Part shown: positions 34,139-39,891 of the stretch, piece after piece
Layout: each line of letters starts with the position of its first letter
Position numbering within the stretch: the stretch's first letter is position 1
Assembly: GCF_000349565.1 (NCBI RefSeq)
Contig: NZ_KB714611.1
Coordinates: 67,067 to 106,957 of the forward strand
Direction of reading: 5' to 3'
From: Curtobacterium flaccumfaciens UCD-AKU
GTDB lineage: Bacteria > Actinomycetota > Actinomycetes > Actinomycetales > Microbacteriaceae
Length of the DNA: 39,891 nt
The notes under the pieces: model-generated
What the model saw: the letters and a program-made list of their open reading frames with translations, nothing else
The model's database searches: none
Told to the model about the DNA's origin: nothing
Translations under genes and position numbers: made by a program

Positions 34139-36207
34139 AGGGGCCCTCCGGCGGTGCTCGACTCGTGTTCGGACTGTGCGGGGGTGGCCGGGCCGCGGTA
34201 CCGGACCGCGCGGATGACGATGCTGAAGATGAACAGGTCGAAGACGACCCACGCGGTGTTGACGAGCGGCGCGATCCCCTCGGCCTGACCGGTCAGGTAC
34301 CGGATGACGATCATCACCAGGGCGGCGACCAGGGCACCCATCGCCCAGAGCTGCGGCTTGACCAGGTCCCACCGCGGCTTCTGCTCGGTCTCGTCGCGCA
34401 CCTTCGGGGTGACGCGGAACCCGAGCGGCTTGCCCCGGAAGACGTTCTGGAACGCGCTGGTCACCGACTCGATCCAGATCGGGAACAGGGCGAGCGAGTA
34501 CTGCTGCCCGCGCCAGGTCGGTCTGCCGGCGGCCACCACCCAGAACAGCAGCTGGTTGCACACCAGGAACGGGATGAGCCGGGCGAAGAAGTCGACGCTG
34601 TAGGCCTGCACGGGCACGACCCCGAACGACAGGCAGAGCACCGGCGCCGCGATGTAGACGATCGCGGCGAACCCCGACAGGTAGCTCCACATCGTCGAGA
34701 AGTACATGAGCCGCTGCCCCCACGACAGCCCCTTCTGCACCAGGGGGTTCTCACGGAAGAACACCTGCATGGTGCCCTGCGCCCAGCGCAGTCGCTGCAC
34801 GAGCATCGTCGGCAGGTCCTCGGGGGCCAGGCCCGTCGCCAGGATCTCGTCGTGGTACGCCGACTTCCAGCCGAGGCCGTGCAGGCGCATCGCGGTGGCC
34901 ATGTCCTCGGTCACCGAGATCGTCGCCAGCGGCATGATCGGCTGGGCCTCGTCGTCACGGTTGACGTCGAGGGCACGGGCGAGCACGGCGATCGACTCGA
35001 TGGCGGCGACCGGCGAGGCCTCACGCCGCCCGAGCACGTCGAGGGCGGCGTCGTCGAGTCCGGCGAAGGTGTTCGCGTCGGTGGACATCGCCGCGAGCTC
35101 CTGCAGGTCGTTCCGCACCGATTCGAGGTCGGCGGCGGCGAACCGGAACGCGATGGCGTCGATCCCCCGCTGGAACGCGTAGGTCACGTCGCCCAGGGGT
35201 TCGCCGGACCGGACCTGCTCGCGTGCGCGGTCGACCACGCCCTCGGCGTCGTCGAGGGCATCGAGCACGCGCGGGTCGGTCTCGGTCTCGCGGGAACGGG
35301 CGAGGAGCTTGCGCGAGGTGGCGAGGGTGCGCTGCACGGACGCCTCGACCTCGGCCACGTAGCGCGAGATGCCGAGCTGCATGAGTGCCTCACGCCGCAG
35401 GATCGCGTTCGACCCGCAGAAGAACGCGGCGTTCCAGCCGTCCTTCGACTGCTGGATCGGGCCGTAGAAGAGCGGCGCCTGGCTACCGAGGGGGTCGGCA
35501 GCGGGGACGTTCTCGAACCACTGCGGCGTCTGCACGAGCGCCATCTGCGGGTCCTTGAAGTAGCCGAGGGTGCGGTCGAGAATCGCCGGGTCCGGCACCT
35601 GGTCGGCGTCGAGGATGAGCAGGAACTCGCCCTGGGTCGCGAGCAGGGCGTTGTTGAGGTTGCCGGCCTTCGCGTGCCGTGGCCGGTCCACCCAGTCGGC
35701 GCCGCGCGTGATGACGCCGATGCCGAGCGCTTCGGCCGCCGCGCGCATCTCGGGGCGGTTGCCGTCGTCGAGGATCCAGGTGGTGTGCGGGTGCGTGATC
35801 GCCTTCGCCGCGCGGGCGGTGCGCTCCACCAGGTCGACCGGCTCGTTGTAGGTCGTGATGAAGACGTCGACGGTGACGTCGGTGGACGGCTTCGCCGGCG
35901 GTTCGCCGCGCTCCCGGAGCCGCCAGGCCCCGAGCGCGAAGAGCAGCGAGTCGATGACGCTGTAGGTCTCGGCGAGGATCAGCGGCACCGCGATCCACCA
36001 CGAGTGCCAGTTCACCGAGGCCGCCCAGCGCCACACGATGTAGTTCACCCCGGCGAGGGACGCCAGGAGCGCCACGGTCCGCACGGTGACCAGGCGCCGG
36101 CGGGCCGTTCCGGTGGTGAGTCGGCGGCGGTCCTGTCGGCTGACGTCGAGCGCGGTCACCGGGTCGCCCCGACCGTGGTGCCGTCGCACGTGCTGCGTCG
36201 CAAGCAT
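34135..36207 (-). CDS. Cellulose-synthase-like GT2 glycosyltransferase
   Basis: About 690 residues. Two N-terminal membrane segments precede a cytoplasmic GT2 domain with the processive signature: VFITTYNE, ILDDGNRPEM, ILDADQVP, TED (VTEDMATAMRLHGLGW) and QRLRW. Several membrane segments follow. It should polymerise and export a beta-glucan-like or related glycan. No C-terminal PilZ domain (c-di-GMP sensor) is visible, unlike BcsA. An Ala/Glu/Arg-rich helical insertion of roughly 145 residues (about 278-420) separates LRREALMQLGIS from ATISVTED. The start is unclear: the ATG at 36207 has AGGAGG only one base away, and a GTG at 36159 is the main alternative. It leads the three-gene operon. Confidence 0.88.
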   Translation of the reverse strand: MLATQHVRRHHGRGDPVTALDVSRQDRRRLTTGTARRRLVTVRTVALLASLAGVNYIVWRWAASVNWHSWWIAVPLILAETYSVIDSLLFALGAWRLRERGEPPAKPSTDVTVDVFITTYNEPVDLVERTARAAKAITHPHTTWILDDGNRPEMRAAAEALGIGVITRGADWVDRPRHAKAGNLNNALLATQGEFLLILDADQVPDPAILDRTLGYFKDPQMALVQTPQWFENVPAADPLGSQAPLFYGPIQQSKDGWNAAFFCGSNAILRREALMQLGISRYVAEVEASVQRTLATSRKLLARSRETETDPRVLDALDDAEGVVDRAREQVRSGEPLGDVTYAFQRGIDAIAFRFAAADLESVRNDLQELAAMSTDANTFAGLDDAALDVLGRREASPVAAIESIAVLARALDVNRDDEAQPIMPLATISVTEDMATAMRLHGLGWKSAYHDEILATGLAPEDLPTMLVQRLRWAQGTMQVFFRENPLVQKGLSWGQRLMYFSTMWSYLSGFAAIVYIAAPVLCLSFGVVPVQAYSVDFFARLIPFLVCNQLLFWVVAAGRPTWRGQQYSLALFPIWIESVTSAFQNVFRGKPLGFRVTPKVRDETEQKPRWDLVKPQLWAMGALVAALVMIVIRYLTGQAEGIAPLVNTAWVVFDLFIFSIVIRAVRYRGPATPAQSEHESSTAGGPL

Positions 36208-36332
36208 GCCTCCTGATCCGCGGGCCCCGGCCGCAGCGCACGCCCGAGAGTGGTTCCGTCCGGCAGCTGACCCGGGGGCCACCGTGCCGGTCGTCCGCTT
36301 CGGTCGTCGGGCACGACCTGGGCGTGACGACC

Positions 36333-36362
36333 TGTCTACCGCACGGGTGGGGAGTCTGTCAG
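36333..36362 (-). promoter_or_regulatory. Possible promoter of the exopolysaccharide operon
   Basis: On the minus strand CTGACA (complement of 36357-36362), an 18-bp spacer and TAGACA (complement of 36333-36338) form a modest promoter. It lies in the 185-bp gap after the TetR gene, about 125 bp upstream of the GT2 start. Just downstream the octamer CAGGTCGT occurs twice, 14 bp apart. No other candidate stood out, so read-through from the TetR gene is also possible. Confidence 0.35.
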
Positions 36363-36392
36363 GTTGCTCACCCGATCTGGGGACACGGCGTC

Positions 36393-37178
36393 TCAGAAGA
36401 CGGCGGTGAACCCCAGGTCGTCGGCCAGGCGTGCGATGACCTGGTCGAAGTACGCCGCACCGTCGGACACGGACCCCACGAAGTGCCCGAAGAGCTCGAA
36501 CGAGATCGTCCCGAACACCGTCGTCCAGGCCATCAGCGTCCGGACCAGGACCTCGTCGGGCAGGGAGATGCCGAACGAGCGCAGGGTGGCGACCCCGTCC
36601 GCGACGGCGGGACCGGCCACCCCGGGAGCCGCCGTGGGCGCGGTGGGTGATCCGGGCCTCCCGGCCGTCCCCGGCGTCGACGTGACGGGCGAGCCCGACG
36701 TACCCGATCCGCCCGACGCACCCGACGCACCGGGCGCACCGGAGCCGACGGCGTCCGCGACCACGCGCACCAGGGCGAGCGTCGTCCGTGTCGCGGGTGC
36801 GACCGTCTCGCGCGGCGCGGCGTAGCCCGGTACCGGCGAGCCGAAGAGCAACGCGAAGTCCCCCGGGTGCGCGATCGACCAGTCACGGATCGCCCGGCAC
36901 ATCGCGACCCAGCGCGACCCGGCATCGGGTCCGGCTGCCGCACCGGCGGCCTCGACCGCGGCACCGAGCTCGTCGTAGTCGGTGATGAGCAGGGCGGTCA
37001 GCAGGTCGTCGCGGCTCGGGAAGTACCGGTACACGGCTGACGAGACCATCCCGACGTCACGGGCGACGGCACGCAGGCTCAGGGCCGCCGGACCTTCGTC
37101 GGTCAGACGGGTGCGTGCCGCGGCCAGGATGTCGGCCGTGACCGTCTGCCGTGCGAGCGCTCGGGCGGTGGGTGCCAT
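36393..37178 (-). CDS. TetR-family transcriptional regulator with Gly/Pro-rich insertion
   Basis: A 261-residue TetR regulator, somewhat long. The helix-turn-helix is at about 15-60 (LSLRAVARDVGMVSSAVYRYFPSRDDLL). The C-terminal ligand domain is split by a Gly/Ala/Ser/Thr/Pro-rich segment of about 45 residues (near 155-200), encoded by short GACGCACCG-like repeats. It resumes with DGVATLRSFGISLPDEV and FGTISFELFGHFVG. I chose the ATG at 37178; the GGAT/CGG upstream is weak. It is divergent from an epimerase-like gene with two operator-like palindromes between, so it most likely represses that gene and itself. Confidence 0.88.
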   Translation of the reverse strand: MAPTARALARQTVTADILAAARTRLTDEGPAALSLRAVARDVGMVSSAVYRYFPSRDDLLTALLITDYDELGAAVEAAGAAAGPDAGSRWVAMCRAIRDWSIAHPGDFALLFGSPVPGYAAPRETVAPATRTTLALVRVVADAVGSGAPGASGASGGSGTSGSPVTSTPGTAGRPGSPTAPTAAPGVAGPAVADGVATLRSFGISLPDEVLVRTLMAWTTVFGTISFELFGHFVGSVSDGAAYFDQVIARLADDLGFTAVF

Positions 37179-37216
37179 CCGTCGATCCTGGCACGAGAGA
37201 GCAGCGCACACAAAGG

Positions 37217-37280
37217 AGAGCAGTGCTCTTGCTTTTCCGCACAGGAGCGGTCATGCTCGCTTCCGAGAGCACTGCTCTCG
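37217..37280. promoter_or_regulatory. Paired palindromic operators between tetR and epimerase genes
   Basis: CGAGAGCACTGCTCTCG (37264-37280) is a perfect palindrome of two 8-bp arms. AGAGCAGTGCTCT (37217-37229) is a shorter copy with the same AGAGCA/TGCTCT arms; the centres are 49 bp apart. A possible plus-strand promoter, TTGCTT (37229-37234) and CATGCT (37252-37257), lies between them. The arrangement is typical of TetR autoregulation with a divergent target. Confidence 0.8.
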
Positions 37281-37303
37281 CATCGACCAGGAAGCAGGAG
37301 ACC

Positions 37304-38227
37304 ATGTCCCACCACATCGTGATCGGCGCCGGCCCGGTCGGCCGCCACGTCGCCGGACTCGTGAACGCCCGGGGCGACCGCGTCACCGTCGTCTCCCGCT
37401 CCGGGCGCAGCACCGGCGTCGCCGGGGTCGAGCACCTCGCGCTCGACGCCTCCGACGCCGACGCGCTCACCCGCGCCGCCGAGGGAGCGGCCGTCCTGTA
37501 CAACTGCGCGAACCCCGGCGACTACACGCAGTGGGAACGCACCTGGCCCCCGCTCGCCGCAGCGCTGCTCACCGCGGCCGAACGGACCGGTGCGACGTAC
37601 GCCATCACCGGGAACCTGTACCCGTACGGCCCGGTCGACGGACACATGCGCGCCGGACTGCCCGACGCGGCCACGGACCGCAAGGGCGTGCTCCGGGCGC
37701 GGATGTGGGCCGACGCCCTCGCCGCGCACGACGCGGGCCGGATCCGCGCCGTCGAGGTCCGCGCCTCGGACTACCTGGGGCCCGGGATCGGCGCGAACGG
37801 GCACGTCACGCGCGTGCTGCCGGCGGCACTGCGGGGCCGGGCGGTGTGGATGGTCGGCCGCACGGACCTGCCGCACACCTTCACCGACGTGCTCGACGTC
37901 GCCCGGACCCTCGTGGCCGCCGCCGAGGACGAGAGCGCCCACGGCCGCACGTGGATGGTGCCGAGCAACCCCGCGCGAACGCAGCGCCAGGCCCTCACCG
38001 ACGTCCTCGCGGCGACGGGGAAGCCCGCGGTGCCGGTACGCCGGATGCCCGCGGCCCTGTTCCGCGTCGGCGGGCTCGTGTCGCCGATGATGCGCGAGCT
38101 GGCCGACCTGACCTACCAGTGGACCGCGCCGTACGTGGTCGACGACGCCGAGAGCCGCACCCGCTTCGGCATCGAGCCGACCCCGTGGGACGAGGTGTGC
38201 CGCCGCACGGCCGCCGGCGTGGCCTGA
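37304..38227 (+). CDS. NAD-dependent epimerase/dehydratase-like protein
   Basis: A 307-residue atypical short-chain dehydrogenase/epimerase-like protein. The N-terminal nucleotide motif is GAGPVGR (HHIVIGAGPVGRHVAGL), followed by VVSRSGR, which suggests NADP preference. Later conserved stretches are YNCANPGDYTQWERTW, TGNLYPYGPVDG and LPHTFTDVLDVART. A classic YxxxK catalytic pair is not obvious, so it may be a sensor- or reductase-like member. GCAGGAG precedes the ATG. The TetR-type repressor on the other strand and the paired operators suggest induction by a small molecule. The substrate is unknown. Confidence 0.83.
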   Translation: MSHHIVIGAGPVGRHVAGLVNARGDRVTVVSRSGRSTGVAGVEHLALDASDADALTRAAEGAAVLYNCANPGDYTQWERTWPPLAAALLTAAERTGATYAITGNLYPYGPVDGHMRAGLPDAATDRKGVLRARMWADALAAHDAGRIRAVEVRASDYLGPGIGANGHVTRVLPAALRGRAVWMVGRTDLPHTFTDVLDVARTLVAAAEDESAHGRTWMVPSNPARTQRQALTDVLAATGKPAVPVRRMPAALFRVGGLVSPMMRELADLTYQWTAPYVVDDAESRTRFGIEPTPWDEVCRRTAAGVA

Positions 38228-38241
38228 CCGCGAGCCACACA

Positions 38242-38283
38242 CGGAAGGGGGTAGGACGCACCATTGCGTCCCACCCCCTTCCG
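38242..38283. terminator. Bidirectional terminator between converging genes
   Basis: Arms 38242-38260 and 38265-38283 pair at 18 of 19 positions (one A-C mismatch), with a 4-nt loop CCAT. It sits in the 70-bp gap between the epimerase-like gene and the converging propeller gene. Its arm sequence (GGAAGGGGGT) is unrelated to the GGAGGC terminator family. Confidence 0.9.
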
Positions 38284-38297
38284 CCTCGCACCGCCGG

Positions 38298-39632
38298 TCA
38301 GATCACCAGCAGCCTCGAGTACTGCGCCACGTCGAGCTGCTGCGCAGCTCCACCCGCGGCGGGGACCTTCCACAGCCCGACCGAGGGGCCGCTCTCGATC
38401 GAGACGAACACGTCCCCGTCGGCGGAGGCGGCACCCAGGTGCTCGCCACGCGACCCGGCGGTCAGCCCGGTCACCGGCACGGTCGACGTCCCGCCGCTGC
38501 CCACCACGAGCTTGTCCGGGATGCCGCGGTCGATCGTGCACCCGCCCGGCCGGTACTCCGACGGGGCGGGGCAGAACTGCGCCGACTGCAGGAGCGAGAA
38601 GCCATCGGCGTTCGCGGCGGCGTAGTCGAACGCGTACCGCGGTTCGATCTTCGTCAGTTCGGTCGCCCCGGGCTTGAGCTGGTACCAGATCCACGACCCG
38701 GCGGCACCGGTCGATCGGATGTCGACGTAGACGTTGCCCTGCGAGTCCGCGAGCACACCGGCGGGGTAGCCGACGATCATGCCGCTCGGCCCGGTGAACG
38801 TGCGGGGTGCGATGCCGGTGCCCTTGACGTACGGCTGGCTGACCGTTCCGCCGAGCACGACGACCTTGCCGTCCGGGGTGACCGTCCAGAAACGCTGATC
38901 ACTCCCGACGGCTTTGCCACCCAGGTCGAGCACGACCTTCGGGGTCGAGGTGCCGACGGACAGCTTCTGCACCGCACCGGTCACCGAGTCCACCCAGTAC
39001 AGGTTGCCGGCGACGTCCGCCCGCAGGTCCGGGGTCAGGTGCAAGCCGGACGCGATGATCGAGATCCCGCCGCCGTCGGCCGGGTGCAGCAGGATCGCGG
39101 TGCCGTCCGCCGTCGGGGTGAACACGTCACCGTCGGCATTCGCGGCGAAGCCCTCGACGTCTCTCGCGACGACGGTCTTCGCACCGCTGCCGGAGTCCGC
39201 GAACCGCACGACATCACCGTTGCCGTCGAGCCCGAACAGCGACTGCGTCTCCGGCTCGGGTGCGGGTGGTGCCGTCCAGCGCAGCGTGATCGTGCGGCCG
39301 GTCCCCCGGTGTCCGAGGGCACGGAGCGAGAACCGGTACGTGGTCGCGGGCGAGAGCTCGTCGAAGCGGTCGGAGCGGGCACGCTGGTGGAGTCGGTCGA
39401 CCTGACGGTCGTGCCGGTTCGCGACGGCGGCGACCGCGACCTTCCAGCCCGTCACCTTCGCGCCGTGCTTCGGGCCACGCCACGTCAGCGTGGCGCTGTC
39501 GGCGTCGCCGGTGACGCGGACGGCGGTCGGTGCTCCCGGCACCGACGACCAGGAGGTGTGCGCCGTCGCAGGCGCCACACCTCCGAAGACGAGCGCCGCG
39601 GCGGCGACCGCGGTGATGAGTGCTCGGTGCAC
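38298..39632 (-). CDS. Secreted FnIII/beta-propeller-like protein
   Basis: A 444-residue exported protein. It has a Sec signal peptide (about 1-24, ending ATAHT), a fibronectin-III-like domain (about 30-120: PGAPTAVRVTGDADSATLTW, LSPATTYRFSLRALG), and then repeated short strands such as GNGDVVRF, AGNLYWVDS and QGNVYVDI. These resemble NHL or SMP-30-type beta-propeller blades. No lipobox, LPXTG or membrane anchor was seen, so it is probably released. The GTG at 39632 has AGGGGAA upstream. Two cysteines near the end (CPAP, GGCTID) may form a disulphide. Function is unknown; carbohydrate or cell-wall binding is possible. Confidence 0.8.
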   Translation of the reverse strand: MHRALITAVAAAALVFGGVAPATAHTSWSSVPGAPTAVRVTGDADSATLTWRGPKHGAKVTGWKVAVAAVANRHDRQVDRLHQRARSDRFDELSPATTYRFSLRALGHRGTGRTITLRWTAPPAPEPETQSLFGLDGNGDVVRFADSGSGAKTVVARDVEGFAANADGDVFTPTADGTAILLHPADGGGISIIASGLHLTPDLRADVAGNLYWVDSVTGAVQKLSVGTSTPKVVLDLGGKAVGSDQRFWTVTPDGKVVVLGGTVSQPYVKGTGIAPRTFTGPSGMIVGYPAGVLADSQGNVYVDIRSTGAAGSWIWYQLKPGATELTKIEPRYAFDYAAANADGFSLLQSAQFCPAPSEYRPGGCTIDRGIPDKLVVGSGGTSTVPVTGLTAGSRGEHLGAASADGDVFVSIESGPSVGLWKVPAAGGAAQQLDVAQYSRLLVI

Positions 39633-39770
39633 GATGTTCCCCTGCCTTCTCCGCGGCTCCCTGCGTCACGGCTCCGGGTATCACAGCACCGTGCCGACCG
39701 CAGGGGAACGGTTGCGGGCGGGATGTGCGGTTCCCCGCACCGCAAGATGCCGCCTGGTACCCCCGCACAC

Positions 39771-39851
39771 GCCGTCGTGTTCCCGAGACGCCGCGGAATC
39801 CGGCGGCGTCTCGCCGACTCGGCGGCGTGGAAGCGACACGACGGCGTCTCG
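39771..39851. repeat. Nested inverted and direct repeats in non-coding DNA
   Basis: GCCGTCGTGT (39771-39780) and ACACGACGGC (39836-39845) are perfect inverted repeats. They enclose CGAGACGCCG (39784-39793) and CGGCGTCTCG (39804-39813), also perfect; a direct copy of CGGCGTCTCG recurs at 39842-39851. The stretch is upstream of the propeller gene and encodes no convincing protein. It may be a structured RNA, a REP-like element or a regulatory region. Nothing else was seen in 39633-39891 except the partial hairpin arm at its end. Confidence 0.65.
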
Positions 39852-39875
39852 CGGGCCCGGAACGCGCACCGACGA

Positions 39876-39891
39876 CGGACGGGAGGCACGG
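39876..39891. terminator. Left arm of a terminator hairpin cut by the window edge
   Basis: CGGACGGGAGGC (39876-39887), followed by ACGG, matches the arm at 77-88 including the next ACG. The complementary arm would lie beyond the window. It suggests that a gene ends just to the right. Confidence 0.45.

Noticed and set aside
34165..36216. Long plus-strand frame opposite the GT2 gene
   Set aside because: It is a compositional shadow of the GT2 gene, which carries all processive GT2 motifs.
1..39891. Insertion sequences, prophage, integrase, tRNA or rRNA genes
   Set aside because: None was found on reading the sequence; no transposase or integrase-like protein appears in any convincing frame.

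Overview
The window is uniformly high-GC DNA with GTG/TTG starts, 4-bp stop/start overlaps, lipoprotein signal peptides and at least two genes that look leaderless. This fits an actinobacterium, most likely a plant- or litter-associated member of Microbacteriaceae such as Curtobacterium. That placement is inferred from gene content and base composition, not from a marker gene. No rRNA, tRNA, CRISPR, phage or insertion sequence was seen.

Most of the window (about 0.2-31 kb) is a plant-carbohydrate utilisation island. From left to right it holds: (a) a ROK regulator and a zinc polyol dehydrogenase (232-2576, minus); (b) a four-gene minus-strand operon of Gfo/Idh oxidoreductase, ThuA-like protein, second Gfo/Idh oxidoreductase and sugar isomerase/epimerase (2766-6832), divergent from (c) xylA, xylB and a CE7 acetylxylan esterase (6930-10720, plus), with a shared promoter/operator region between them; (d) an AraC-type protein coupled to a GH18-like lipoprotein (11093-12870, plus); (e) a sugar ABC importer operon ending in a GH3 beta-glycosidase (12968-18682, minus), with a divergent LacI regulator; (f) an AraC regulator divergent from a MarR regulator (19887-21438); (g) a second sugar ABC importer (21534-24666, minus) with a LacI gene upstream; (h) a third importer operon (26004-31142, plus) ending in another ThuA-Gfo/Idh pair. 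None of the three importers has its own ATPase, so a shared MsiK/UgpC-type ATPase elsewhere is expected. Together the genes suggest uptake of xylan- or glucan-derived oligosaccharides, cytoplasmic cleavage and deacetylation, entry of xylose via xylulose 5-phosphate, and a parallel oxidative route for less common sugars or glycosides.

The last 9 kb is different. A minus-strand operon (31215-36207) encodes a cellulose-synthase-like GT2 glycosyltransferase, a small RsbW-like ATP-binding protein and a secreted GH26-like/OpgC-type acyltransferase fusion, all joined by 4-bp overlaps. It looks like a machine for making and modifying an exopolysaccharide, and it is the best candidate here for an incompletely described system. 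It is followed by a TetR regulator with a divergent NAD-binding epimerase-like gene, and by a secreted FnIII/beta-propeller-like protein.

Non-coding highlights are a family of GGAGGC/GCCTCC terminator hairpins, mutually exclusive hairpins plus a (CTTG)6 microsatellite ahead of the ROK gene, a 53-bp imperfect palindrome next to marR, and paired operator-like palindromes in several divergent promoters. Promoter and operator calls are by eye only.
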